From contig JALBUN010000001.1 of the NCBI GenBank assembly GCA_025174535.1, positions 2,356,001-2,420,000 of the forward strand: DNA of 64,000 bases. The letters run 5' to 3'. This document shows positions 27,021 to 38,764 of this stretch, one piece after another. Below the pieces are notes generated by a model, which saw only the letters and a list, made by a program, of their open reading frames with translations, ran no database searches and was not told the DNA's origin. The translations under genes and the position numbers were made by a program. The number at the start of each line of letters is the position of its first letter. Within the stretch, counting starts at the first letter, position 1. The stretch comes from Cantharellus purpuraceus. Its lineage: Eukaryota; Basidiomycota; Agaricomycetes; Cantharellales; Hydnaceae.

Positions 27021-27719
27021 AAATAACCATTTCTACCCCATCATTTGCACATCAGTGTGACTAGAGTGACATACAGTGTCATCCTCTATATCTCAGTAAC
27101 TGTTGATTGTCTAGTTCAAGGGTCGCTTACAGTTGTGTAACTGTATTTGATTGCACTTGAAGTAGTGATTGTCCTGCTTTGGGTGTGAGTGTAGTATCTA
27201 CCTTGCATGACTACAAATCTACAGGGTGAGATTGTCTGTCGATAGTCCTGCCATTAGTGCTCTTGTTTAAGTTACTAGTGTGTACTGCCTTTGCAGAGCA
27301 TTAGGATCTTGAACTCATGTGAAGCAGTTGCTAGACTACTTCACACATTGCTGTTACCCGCTTCAGAGTGTCACTGGTTGGACGGTTGGATTCATCCACC
27401 TACTTCCTCTAGCCTCTAAGTGCATTCCCCTCTTTTTGGAATATCTGGACCCCTAAGCGTCCGTGAACTCTAGACTCTGGAAGTCTTATTCATTCCCTAC
27501 TGCTAAGAAACATATTACCTTCCTGCGTATCATCTGCATTGACCATTACAACAGATTGTAACCAAAGTACAAATGTTAAATCGTTTCTGGAGTTGTGCTG
27601 CAGCAGGGTTTGATATTCTTCTCAGCTGTTCATTCACAGAATTGTGGTGATTTAGAGTTTGCCCTAACACCATAATTTTGCGGGTTCCAAAACAGGGGCG
27701 CTGACGAGCCAGGACGCAT

Positions 27720-28353
27720 CGAGGACGCATATCGAACCACTCTGACAGTCCAACTCCGCCAGCGTCTTTTCGTATCAACTTTTAAATAGCGCTGCAACTC
27801 CCTATCCACCTCAGTCTCTAATTTGAGCCATTGATCGTCACTCGTGTTTCATCGCCATCGATCATTATCAGCCTTCTATTCACACCGATCCTTTCATCAT
27901 CATTCATGTGGCTTCCCATTCTATTCCCCTCCTCTCCAACATCACTTCTAATAATACGTCACACTGGTCTCTGGACACGACTATCAAAAATACGCTGAGC
28001 TCCACGGGCATGTTAAGCCACCTCCACGTGTCAAAATACTTCCAAAACTCTTTCAACGTCCAAGATCCCCACCATGTCTCTCTTATGCCATTGGCAATCC
28101 CATATTCTTTCACAATTCCATTGAACCATATACATTCCTCGACATTTCACCTCTATATCGTAACACGGATAGAAGAGTCGAACGTGAGGTAGAATTTCAG
28201 TCGCCATCGCTGACCTATCCTCCCACTTCAATCCAACTCAGGTTACATCATGTCAGGCAAAGGGACCAAATACCCTTGGAACGGGATACCATATGGAGAC
28301 GGATCACTAAGACAATAAGGAGTATTTGTTGTGGATGCTGACTGAAGTCCTCA
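27720..28353 (+). pseudogene. Decayed copy of the gypsy third-ORF block
   Basis: It matches 23640-24282 closely. The third-ORF start codon is replaced by GTG (27908), and a small deletion after the WSLDT motif shifts the frame, giving a nonsense 94-codon reading. It contrasts with the intact copy at 23836. Confidence 0.85.
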
Positions 28354-29116
28354 TGTGACTCAGGGTCAATTTACCTTTGGAGCCATAGGGAAGATGGTAT
28401 TGGTGGATGTTTCTATTGTTCTTTTATATGACTCACCCCTGTTTCATCTTTTAATTCATTCATACACGACTTACTCATCCTTGTTCTATTTTTGGTTCTT
28501 TTATTACTCATCACCCCCTATTCTTACAAAGATTACCCCTATCTGTCGTTTCATTTCTCCATGATTTCCCCCTTTAGTAGTTCAACTTCACACGCTTTGT
28601 CAGCTGGCTTGATCAGCATTTCTTGCATCATATTGCATCATTTGCTCCTCATATTGTGTTGTTGTGCCCTGGGGATTTGTATATAAAAGGGTGCTAGTTT
28701 TTGCCTTTGGAATCAATCAACAAGTTTTCAGCCAACGCTCTAAAGTCAAAGTCCAAGCTCTAAGTCTACGCTCTACACTCTACATCACAATCCATTATCT
28801 CTACACTGAGGTAAAACACCTTGGTTCAACGATCAGATTTCCCTCCACCACCGAGAGGTTGCTTCTCCTGAAACCAGCTTTCATGTACCTCCCAACTGGG
28901 CTCCGCATTGTCATCCAGTCACAGAGCACGATCAGCCATCGGGACCGACCTTTAGCTCCCATCCCCATCCAACCACAGAGCACTATCCCACTTCCCTGTT
29001 ACTTACCCCTCACCCTGATTGATCTTTGGAGTGCTGAACAACTGTGTTACACACCGTCTGTTTGCTAGGACCGTTGCGTGCAGGCTTATAGGATCTATTC
29101 CTTAAGCGGTCCGACA
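28354..29116 (+). repeat. LTR of the second gypsy family, second copy (763 bp)
   Basis: It starts tgtgactcagggtcaattta and ends aagcggtccgaca, and differs from 24283-25057 at scattered bases and small indels. A TATA region is near 28676-28691. Confidence 0.9.
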
Positions 29117-29282
29117 GCGCAACACACAAGTTGAAGCCAAGTCCACTCGATCTGACTGAATAGTTATTGCTCGATACTGTCTCTGGTTGAACTGGAACAG
29201 TAAAGTCTTTTCCCCTTATTCACTAGCATCCGAACTCTGGCTACTCCATTGAACCTCCAGTTTATCAGCCCTTAACATTGAG

Positions 29283-30924
29283 CTGACATGCATGGCTGTG
29301 AGCATGTCCATGGAATGCATTGAGAGCCATTTGGAGGCAATGATGTTGGGCACGTGCTCCCACTGAGCTATCCCTAATAGTTGATGCGAAAGAGCAGGCA
29401 ATATCACAGCCTATTCCCTGCTCATCACCGAATGCCTCAAGAAGTTTATCTACGGTTGCCAAACCATACTTAGCCAATTCACCGCTTTTCCACAACTCAA
29501 TAAATGTCTCCACAAAACCATGGCAACACACTGACAAACCCTCCAGTCTGCTCAAAGACACAGGTAGTCTCCTCAGATATGGCATTGGCAGCAGCCCAAT
29601 TGTCAGTACATGTAGCTTGATTATTGTTATAGGGTGGTACTTTACTCTGCTACCTGGCAGGTTTGGTTGTGAGACGGCCTGGGTATAGTTTGACTTTGTC
29701 CTTGAACATGTCCATGTGTGATGGGGGAATGTGGTACATGCTCAAGAACATGCGTTCATCAGTACGCCCAGCACCATCTACCCATTTTAATGACATGTTT
29801 CCGTCCATGGAAGGTGAGCAGGGACAAGCTGTGGCTCATTTCTAAGCTGGAGAGGAGACATGAGGGATATATTGCATGGCCTTAGAAGGAATGCTGCACC
29901 TGAGCTGTGCTTGAAAGATCGGAGAATATGTAACCTAGTTTAAATGTTAGCTGAGAAGCAGAGAATGTGAACAGATCATATATATGTACATTATGAAGTG
30001 CACATAACACTTTACACATGGCTTGAAGGCTGAAAGAAGACTGGCGATGGTGGATTTGATGATAAAATCTAGACATTCCAGAGTGATGGCAACACTAGGA
30101 TCATTGGGAGCACATCCCAGGAGACCGGCTCAGATAAGGGAGACATTGGCAAGTTCTTCAGCTGCCTGAGGTATGCACTGCAGAGATAGACAACCTGTGG
30201 TTGATTATAGCTAAGCAATAACTATAGAAGAGTAATAGACATACATGTTAAGCCAATGGCTGTGACCTCAAAGTGATGGCATTGTGCTTCTGGCAATGGC
30301 AGTGACTCTTTGGGTTTCTGAGCATTGGAAGGATGTTTGTACTCTAAATATGCTCTGACTAACAATGGCAATTGGGCCTGCCATTCTGTGTACATGGCCT
30401 GATTCCACACAAGATGGCTCCTAAGCTCATGTGAGTGGTGGATGGGCTTGCTTTTTTGATAATAACTATTGGGGAGTGTAAGGAATGAAGCAGGGCATGT
30501 GCAATACTTACCTTTTCAAAGCATGTCATTGTGTATTGTTCACATTAATCCCATCATGGATGACCTCATCAAGGGTGTCGTTTGAGGACTCAGAAACTTC
30601 ACTGGCACAGTCATGTTCAAGGTAATCAGCATCATCAGGAAAATGATGGTCGGTGGAAGTGTAGCCTAGTTCAAGATACACTTTGGCTAGGTTGAGATGA
30701 GCTGCAGATGCAAGTCCTAAGAAAGATGTTAACACAATGCTAAGCAGATAGTCACAGGAATTTTCACTTTTCACTTTCTGTGCACGTTCTTGCTCAAGAG
30801 CCAAGCAATCAAGACGCACTTGCGTCAGATTAGATGTTGTCGTGCGTGAGTCTCTCACCCCATGGTATGTGGTAGAAGTAACATAAGAGGAGGTGAGGCG
30901 TGCAGGTCATTTGCGTTTGCCCAT
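29283..30924 (-). pseudogene. KDZ transposase, N-terminal and central part
   Basis: From the ATG at 30924 the frame meets TGA after five codons (30907-30909), then continues with RDSRTTTSNLTQVRLDCLALE. Further conserved pieces follow, separated by stops or introns: a W-x-x-QLPLLVRAYLEYK segment (about 30300), NDPSVAITLECLDF (about 30070), SMDGNMSLKW then DERMFLSMYHIP (about 29730-29812), CVCCHGFVE, ELWKSGELAKYGLATVDKLLEAFG, IGCDIACSFASTI (about 29390) and AFHGHAHSHACQL (about 29285). These are typical KDZ blocks, including the DGN and GCDIAC signatures. The early stop and the insertion inactivate it. Confidence 0.9.
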
Positions 30925-32380
30925 GTGCGATGCCAAGATGCTGTGGACGACGCTGATGACAAGTTATGTGTGTGAGATGTTGGTAGTCAAGTGAGGGTGA
31001 AGAAGTGGAAATCGAAAGCCGGCGGCAAAAACAAAGAGGGTATGAGGTAACATGACGGTAGCAGATACAAAGGAGACTTACCCACTAGTCTGAGACAAAG
31101 AGGATTTAACGTGACGGTGGGAGACGTTGACAATGACAGCGAGTTACGCGCGTGTGAACTAGATCAACGTGAAGAAGGATTACCCAATCAGTCACGTGAG
31201 ATAGGTGTGCGTTTTCGTGCCCGGCAGTCGGGTGGGTGTAGTTCCTGAGCCAAGGTCAGGGACAGCGGTATATTTAGAACCGTTCGCTGGTGCGAACGCT
31301 GGTACACTAAATCTGAGCTAACCGCCTTCCTTAGCAAGGGCGTGAGGGGGGGTATCAAATTACTAAGAAGTGGTCACATCGGTGACACCCAGGTGAATAC
31401 TGAACGTATATAAGTTTTGTTACTTTGTAGTTTAGTACCTCAGTCACTCGTTTACACGAGACTGAGGTAGAGTTCTTTTTATCTTATGTTTGACAAGTAG
31501 CTGACAAACTATGTAGTTTATACTAGGTTTGTCATAATATAGTCACTCGTTTACACAATACTGAGTTTATACTAGCTTTCGCTGCGTTAACCTTCAATAC
31601 TCCTGTATGTCATCTCACTTCTCACATTTTTACGCCACTTATGCGACTTCATTACCTCAGAATTAGGTTTATGTGCATGGTGTTCATGCTGAGCTCTGCA
31701 AGACTTTCTGAAGAGCGTTTTTGCCCTGGGCCGTCGCCACGTGTTTCGGTTTATATAGTCATCCTATGAAATTTTATGCCCCAAATGCTGTTTTTAACAA
31801 TCCCACCAGAATAGCGAAGATTCTTCCCTTGATCAAAGCCCAGCTCAATGGATTGGCCCAGATTTTCTTATTTGTTATCAACGCCCTGGAAATATCAATA
31901 TATCCGTGACTGCGAGTACTTATCATTTTTCAAAATGCCGACCTTGTGAAAAGTACTGGACGTTCTTGAAAATCCCACATATCTCCAAAGATAATACAAT
32001 CGATCAGTTAGGATGTTGCGTACCATTCAGAGGCTGACTCCAAGAAATCATCACTCTTGACACTTTGAATTAAATAATGACAAGGCAGGAAGAAATGCAT
32101 GCATCGCATGATAAGCCTGCTGTACAAAGTTCTGCAAAGTGCAAAGTGACGTCACATACCGAGTAGTGGGCCATTAAATTAAACAAACCTTTCTCGCTTT
32201 GGAGCCTTGAGCGAGATGAAGAAAGCTACAGCGAGGTTCACACCGGCAACTGTAGGCCAAATCCTAAGTAGATATGTAGCAGAAACGGAATAACTTGGCA
32301 CAAGACGTTACATAGTCTGATCAACGTTAACGTTCAGTGTTGAATTGTTTACATGTTTCATCAGTAGCAACTCTGTGCGG
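30925..32380. other. Transition from repeats to genes, no gene recognised
   Basis: About 1.45 kb. The first part (to about 31400) probably contains the 5' end of the KDZ element. A hairpin lies at 31438-31467 (cctcagtc/gactgagg), with a related half copy near 31551-31575 (agtcactcgtttacac). From 31640 to 32380 only short meaningless ORFs are present. Confidence 0.5.
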
Positions 32381-33292
32381 CTAAGTGTAACTCCTCCCCC
32401 ACCCAAGGTCAATAACAAGATCGATGCCATGAGGTCGCAAGTCGTATGTGCGTCGCAGCAATGGAAGTCGGGCCATCTCGATTCTGGTAACTGGCTTCAC
32501 GGTGGAGGATACCTGTGAGGAGTTGTCCAGTGGCTGCCCATCACGAAAAGGAAACAATAGACTTGATTGGAATGGTCGTAAGAGGAACGAGAAAGACCAT
32601 GACCACATCCCAGGAGTGTCCGTGGACGATGATAGGGCACCCCCTTCACCTTCACCTTCTTGCCCATCCGACCGTGATTCATCTGTTCCCATCAGTCGCA
32701 AGACCCAAACTTTGACCATTCGTTGAGTTTCCGAAGAGTTACCCGGTAGTTCCAGATCTGACTTCGACGGCAACTGAGCTTCCTGGGCAACTAAGACGCG
32801 TTGGGACTTCATGGCGTCCAATGTTCGGGAGAGACTTGTTAATTGCCAGAGGGACATGTTATATGGGTCAAAGAGATGCCCTGCCGACAGATCACACCAA
32901 CATCGGTCCGATAACGCTGTTAACTTGGGAACAGGAAGTAGTTGAGACGCCTGAATCGTGCCTTCATCTGACACGGAGGAGTTTGGAAGATACAAAAGAG
33001 GTGACGAAGAAGAGACATTGGGGAATGCAGCCTCGAAAAGAGCACGGGTTGGTATGGGCTGCCAGTAGCATGAAGACGTGAACAGAGCTGTAAGTAGGAT
33101 GATACAATAGAAGCTGGTGTGATAATGTAAGAAAGAGGCACAATATGAATGAAAAAAAATGATCTTACCAAGGTCGCGCATGCAGTGTGAGTGAAAAAAA
33201 GAAGAGGAAGAGGAAATATGGAGAGGCGGTGGGCAACGGCAACAACAGTAGCGGAAGAAACCAGCGTGTGCACCTATCAAATCATTGTTCAA
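32381..33292 (-). CDS. Hypothetical protein
   Basis: A long minus-strand ORF of 303 codons contains one likely 81-bp intron (33088-33168; gtaaga...ttacag), whose removal keeps the frame and would give about 276 residues. After the intron come a Leu/Ser/Pro-rich part (ALFEAAFPNVSSSSPLLYLP), then NMSLWQLTSLSRTLDAMKSQ, an acidic Gly/Glu-rich stretch and a C-terminal LPLLRRTYDLRPHG segment. No domain is recognised. It lies 250 bp downstream of, and codirectional with, the p23 gene. Start and exon structure are uncertain; further introns are possible. Confidence 0.4.
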   Translation of the reverse strand: MNNDLIGAHAGFFRYCCCRCPPPLHISSSSSFFHSHCMRDLGKIIFFHSYCASFLHYHTSFYCIILLTALFTSSCYWQPIPTRALFEAAFPNVSSSSPLLYLPNSSVSDEGTIQASQLLPVPKLTALSDRCWCDLSAGHLFDPYNMSLWQLTSLSRTLDAMKSQRVLVAQEAQLPSKSDLELPGNSSETQRMVKVWVLRLMGTDESRSDGQEGEGEGGALSSSTDTPGMWSWSFSFLLRPFQSSLLFPFRDGQPLDNSSQVSSTVKPVTRIEMARLPLLRRTYDLRPHGIDLVIDLGWGRSYT

Positions 33293-33538
33293 ACAAGTCT
33301 ACCTCAGAGCCTACGACTACTACTAACCACATTAGACTCGTCTTCAGCTAGCTTGGAGTGAGTCGCGTACGTCTTGCCACAAAGTGAACTCCGCCTTAAG
33401 CGCTCCGAAACTGATAACGTGAGTTAATATTCTCTTTTTAGTAAGTAAATGATAATAGATTTTTTCTTTTTTTTTTTCATCTCTAATTAACCTCATCTCA
33501 AAGGTGCAAGCATCTTGTCATACCAAGAACATCTCAAC

Positions 33539-34506
33539 TCAGGAGGAGGCAGGCTCAGACGCAGACTCCAACGGAGGTGGACCATCATCATCAGAATCCC
33601 CTCCTGCTTCATCTCCGTCATCATCCTCAGACCCGGGCATGTCAGCCCCTCCCTGGGCACCCATGCTTGCCATCATCTGCATGTAGTATGAACAAACAGT
33701 CGCGAACAGAATGATGAATAAGCTGACCTGTTCAAAATCAACGCCTCCCATGCCACCTGCGCCTCCCATGCCTCCCATGCCTCCCATGCCTCCCATGCCT
33801 CCCATGCCTCCCATGCCTCCCATGCCACCAGGCATGCCTCCCATCATACCGTCCATATCGTCATCCTTGATGACCTCGCCATCCTGCTCATCTTCGTCGA
33901 CCCACTATTCGCTGGTAAATAATAATCTGGCAGCATTAAAACTATTTCACAAACCTTGCTGAAATCTGTCCTGAGGAATGGAAACTTGGCCTTGTCCTTT
34001 GTAAGCCTAGGCCAGAACTCCGCCTTTTTCTCCTTCTTACGAAGGATGAGCGCCAGATGGCGAGTGGTCAAGCGCTTAGAGGATTCCTAGAAAAAAAGGT
34101 TACAATATCACAACAGAACAAGCACCATAGCGAACCTCCGGCACAATTTCATCGAAGAAATCTAACGTAAACGCGTACTCCCGTTGCGCAGCCCCTGAAC
34201 TGTGGTAGCAATTATTTCGCTGTATAAGAAATGTGTCGATTTCCCTCACCTCCCTGCCTTGGCTTTGAAAGAGATACTCGAGGGCTTCAAATCGTACTCC
34301 AAGGATGATTCAATAACTTCTGGAAGATTGATTGTAAGGTAGACAATATTCTACGCGTGTGGAACGACAGGGCAAGAAGGCAAATAGAAGAGGAACGCGT
34401 CAGCTTTGGAGACCATATGTCTTGACAAGGTGAAAGCGACCTTTTCGGCTTCCGACTCTGAACTTCTCTGAGCCCACAGAACTTCTGGGTGAGTGCTTGT
34501 CGACAT
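33539..34506 (-). CDS. wos2: HSP90 co-chaperone p23 (Wos2/Sba1)
   Basis: Six exons give about 225 residues: 34441-34506, 34250-34350, 34136-34199, 33955-34086, 33728-33904, 33539-33676; phases agree throughout. The N-terminus (STHPEVLWAQRSS) and the CS-domain strands (IVYLTINLPEV, YAFTLDFFDEI, LILRKKEKKAEFWPRL) match p23. The WPRLTK motif and WVDEDEQDGE segment follow, then a Gly-Met repeat (GGM units) and an acidic tail. p23 binds ATP-bound HSP90 and stabilises client complexes in the cytosol. The GGM run comes from a cctcccatg microsatellite (about 33755-33850) and could vary in length. The first intron begins GTCGCT, a weak donor. The gene appears intact. Confidence 0.92.
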
Positions 34507-35599
34507 GTTAAGGAAAAAAGAAGGTTAACGTGAAGAGTTTGAGATTTCAATCTCCGCATTGAATAGTCTCGAACTTTCGCGCTCGAAATTTGGAAATTTG
34601 CACAACCGTCCAAACTAACGTAATCAGTCTTTTCAAGAAGAACCTGCTGTAGCTGTAACCGGTGGAGCGTGGTACTATACCCCAAGTCGGTTTGGTTCAC
34701 GGTTGCGGTAATCTCGATCTGAGGTGTTTCTCCTCGCACCGCCTGGTGCTCGTTTCCTGTCCAAACACATTTGTAAACCTTGGCTTGTGTTACCGCATGC
34801 CCAGATGCGAAGTCAGTCATGATTAATCCATCTGCCTGAGACTCTAGGCCTTAATATTATGGACTATCATTGCACAGGGTGCTTCTAGACTCGCTCGTTA
34901 GCTGGGGAAAACTCAAAGCAAGGCGGGTTTCCGACGACTAAGCATGTTTTTGCCATTATTGTTGTTGCCTCAACTTCTCCATCGCATGCCTGATAGCTAC
35001 CGTCCTCTTAATTAAAAGTTCCGTTGAGCACCACCAGCATACCGGATTTTGTCTCCTTTCCGTGCTGTCGAATCCTAGCGCACGCAAAGGCGCTCAAGCA
35101 ACCAAGCAAATAGGTTATTGACAGCTGACGCTGCCGACAGATCGGCAATTGAGGACTACAGGAAAGTGCTTTTTTCATGTATCGCACTACCTCGCAATAC
35201 TGCATAAGTCCTAACTGTACTAAGAGGCTGTAAATTGGACCGACGCCTCACACCGAATGTACTTGAACGGGGCACTGTTCAACTCAAGGCTGCCTTGAGC
35301 ACGGTGCAATGACGGCTGCAGACGGTTACAATACTCATTCATTTGCAATAGCTCACGATCGAGAAGTAGGTGGTCATCACATCGCAGTGACCGGATTCGT
35401 AGGCGTGGAAGGTTCAAAACCACTAATATTAATCAAATTTCCAAAGGCGGTCTGTTTTTATACAAGATGGAATCACGGCTGCAGCATCGTGTGAGCAGCG
35501 TCGCCACGTGACCGGGCCCGGCAACAATCTCTGCTTTATCACCGAGTGACTATATATTTCAACTGAATACTGCCGATTAACACACATCGACTTTACAAC
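34507..35599. other. Intergenic region between divergent genes, nothing recognised
   Basis: About 1.1 kb between the p23 start and the nitronate monooxygenase start, and presumably both promoters. The ORF 34287-34820 (-) runs through it but covers the first p23 exons in another frame and lacks any domain. Confidence 0.5.
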
Positions 35600-37341
35600 A
35601 TGCCGTCCTCACAGCCTGTCTTCAGTACACCTCTTACCAAGGTAGCCTAAGCAACAGTTCTAACCCTTTGCAATCTGACGTTTTGCTACTCAGATGTTCA
35701 ACATTAATCACCCGGTTATGCTCGCTGGTGCGACCCATAACAGGGAGATATACTTGACAGTCCTGAAAGACAACGTTCACCAGGTATGAATGTCGCGGCT
35801 GGCCCAAGGCTTGCAGCAGCCGTTACGAATGCTGGTGGTAGTGAGTTTCTCTTTCGGCTCGGTTCTCAGGTTTCGATCATGACAAGTACACAGTCGGTGT
35901 CATTGGAGGTGCCCGACACACCCCTAGATTTTTACAAGTAAATCAATCCTTGTTATGAAGAGTGATGCTTATATTGCATATCATGCCTACTAGGACTCTA
36001 TTGATGAATTGAAGGCGTCTTTGGAGGACAAGGATGCCCCATTCGGTCAGCACCATATCCTCCCATGTCCACGACTCGGATACTGACAGGCCCATAGGTG
36101 TTGATCTTCTCATTCCCCAGGTGGGGGGGGGAGCTAGAAAGACCAACGTAAGCACAAATTACCTATTCAGAGAGCTAGACTAAGATTTCATGCGGAAGTA
36201 TGATTACACAAATGGGCAGCTTCCCGAGCTGATTGATATTATTATCAAGAGCAAAGCCGCTCTCTTTGTTTGCGCGGTGGGGGTGCCTCCAAAGGAGACG
36301 GTTGATAAATTACACGCGGCAAATATTGCTGTCATGAAGTGAGTCGTCAAGCTTCAATTATCAATATCCTCAACATTGGCGATCACCAAGTATGGTAGGG
36401 CACCCCAAAGTATGTGTAGCTTGGATATCACGACCACTTTGTCTAAGTAGATGGTATAGCATGTTCCAAAGGCTCTGGCTCAAGGAGTGGATATCATATG
36501 CGCCCAGGTATGCTTGGTTGGTGTTGGCATAAGTAGTAAACGCTCAAACCACTTGATAGGGTGGAGAGGGAGGTGGGCACACTGGCGATACCCCTTTCAG
36601 TATCATCATTCCAGTATGCGTGGACTTGTGCAAGAAGGCCAAAAGTCCTCTAACCGGTGAACCAGTCATGGTAATTGCCGCAGGTGGGATTGCAGACGGG
36701 CGCGGTCTCGCGGCAGCCTTATCGTAAGCCTCCTAGCAGACCAGATCCCTACCATTTTTATAACTTGCAGGGACCAGATACGGCGCAGCTGGTGTTTGGG
36801 TGGGGACTCGTTTCGTTGCCTCTGAAGAAGCAGGTGCTCCTCCATTGCACAAGCAACTTGTGCTTAGTGCTGGCTATGACGATATCGAAAGGACTGTTAT
36901 TTATACCGGGCGGCCAATGAGAGTCAGACGCACTCCCTATGTCGCCGACTGGTATATTCTTTGCCCATGTTTCGTGGCCATACTGACACATGTGAAAGGG
37001 AGGACAACCGACAAAACGAGATACAGGAGCTGGTGAAACAGGGCAAGATCCCACACGAGGTCGAACTGGCGAAGCACCCCAAAAAATCGATGGAGGGGCG
37101 TATGTGGCTCATGGGGAAAGTAGCGGGCTCAATCCAGGTGAGACATTTGTTGATGTGACGATTATTGTTGCCTTACGTTTGAAAAGGATATCAAACCTGC
37201 CAAGGCAATGTGGGTAACGACGGTTATTATGCTGTACGCTAGTTGACTTGTTGCTTGCTCAGTGTGGATGAGCTAGTCAGCACTGCTGCCGCAAGTCTGC
37301 AACAAGCCTCTAGACTGATTGAGGCGAAAGCACGGTTATGA
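35600..37341 (+). CDS. Nitronate monooxygenase (2-nitropropane dioxygenase family)
   Basis: Fourteen short exons can be traced from ATG 35600 to TGA 37341, the first being 35600-35641, 35694-35727, 35784-35840, 35894-35937 and 35994-36045. The product reads HPVMLAGMNVAAGPRLAAAVTNAGG, IGVIGGARHTP, then LPELIDIIIKSKAALFVCAVGVPP, GGEGGGHTGD, IAAGGIADGRGLAAAL and YGAAGVWVGTRFVASEEAG: the FMN-binding TIM barrel of class I nitronate monooxygenases, with the HTG catalytic-His region. It oxidises alkyl nitronates such as propionate 3-nitronate, a detoxifying role. All splice phases close, so the gene appears intact. Two exons are under 25 nt. Confidence 0.92.
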
Positions 37342-37673
37342 TAGGATGGTATTGTTGACAAGGGTGCATGGCCCAGATGTGCATATACATTGACTGCGTG
37401 TACCCGTTACTGGAAAGAAGGACAATGGATCCTCATGTTGAGGCACGACTTGGTGTTGTTTGTGCGAATGGGGACGTCTTGCGTTACCAATGGAGTTCCG
37501 TACTTGAAGAAAGTTGATTGCCAGTCAGGCTGAACAGAAGGGTGTAGTGAGCTCTTCTTTATCCATTGATGAATTTCGATGTATGTACGTACGACGTCAA
37601 TGTCCGCGGTAAGAGAGAGATAAAAAATATTCATTTTTCCTTCTCCCCCTTGTCGCCCTCCGACTGGCCGTCC

Positions 37674-38764
37674 ATGGAGCGCACGCACGTTGAGCTCGCT
37701 GGCGGTGTCAACGGTCGACCTCCGTCAGAGACTCTCGTCTACGCCATCTCCGCGCCTTCTCATCACGGTCCACATCCAGATGCTGCACTCGATCGCTGGA
37801 CCAGCCTCGTCGAAGTCTGCGCCAGCACCACCCCCGCCCTGGGCTCAGCGTCTCCTCACCTTGCGGGCAACCTCCCCGTCCGTTTCCTTCCCACATTGTC
37901 ATCCATGGTCCAAGCACCACTCTCGGACGTCGAGGACGAGCCGAGAGAAAAACCGCCTGCCATTGGGAATGTCCACCGCGTAATGCCTCGCAACCGCAAG
38001 AAACACGCATGCGAATTGTGTGACAAGGCTTTCGACAGACCAAGCACATTAAAAACGGTGAGCGGGGATGCGGCACCTCCCTATCAATGTCCTCTTATTC
38101 TTTCCTTTCACTCCCCGGCAGCATTTGCTTGTTCACACCGGCATAACACGTGTGTCCTGTCTGGTCCACTCTGTCGTCCTATTGTTTACGTATTTCCCTT
38201 TCATCTAGCCTTCTCGTGTCACATCTGTGGCCGTCGCTTCGGCGTCCAATCCAACTGCAATCGACACATCAGACGCTGCGCGATCCGTGAGGAGCTTTTC
38301 ATTGCTAGACGCTTTGAATTCCAACAAGCCCTGCAATCCACACAACACGACCCCCTGCCTCAATGCCAGTTAACAGCTCAGACAACACGGCCCAGCTCGC
38401 CTTCACCGACTCCTCCAAGTGTATCCAAGCCTAAACGTCCCCGACGCAAACGCTCTCCATCGGCGACTTGGATACCACACTCACTCGCATCGTTCACCAT
38501 CTCGTCAACGTTCTCTCCTGCACCCCTACCTCTCCCGCCTGTTAGACCAAAAATCGCACACGAAGAACGCGACTCATACATGCTATATCATGATCAACCA
38601 TACACACAACAAGGGTGGAGCGGCAGATGTAAGTCACATAATAGCGCTAACATTGACCTTGACAAATTTACGTCCCGTTCTGAACATCAGTACCAGGTCC
38701 TGCCCCACTGTTTGAATCTGGATGTTCTGGTGCCTCGAAACGGAGATATACATCGAAAGGATAA
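37674..38764 (+). CDS. C2H2 zinc-finger protein
   Basis: Exons 37674-38057, 38122-38149, 38209-38628 and 38691-38764 give about 301 residues. Two adjacent C2H2 fingers are formed across introns: CELCDKAFDRPSTLKTHLLVH, then a linker of HTG type, then CHICGRRFGVQSNCNRHIRRC. The 28-nt second exon encodes the histidine end of finger one and the linker. Downstream is a Pro/Ser-rich region with a basic stretch (KPKRPRRKRSPS), a likely nuclear signal. This fits a sequence-specific transcription factor; targets are unknown. The start is taken at 37674 (gtccatggag), but an in-frame upstream start at 37566 region cannot be excluded. Confidence 0.8.

Larger units (their letters stand above)
25818..29277. 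mobile_element. 3.46-kb retroelement-derived insertion in the KDZ gene
   Basis: Its ends are tgttac and ttaaca, the usual TG...CA form, flanked by ttgag. Inside are repeat Z (26335-26525), a region with a phased TGACTC array and a TATA box (26540-27020), a second copy of the gypsy 3' block (27720-28353) and its LTR (28354-29116). Its two ends do not look like copies of one another, so it is a composite or rearranged element rather than a simple LTR pair. Confidence 0.75.

Noticed and set aside
33711..33962. Pro/Met-rich plus-strand ORF
   Set aside because: Antisense of the Gly-Met repeat exon of p23.
34287..34820. 177-codon minus-strand ORF
   Set aside because: It covers the first p23 exons in another frame and extends upstream; it has no domain, and the p23 exon model explains the conserved residues.
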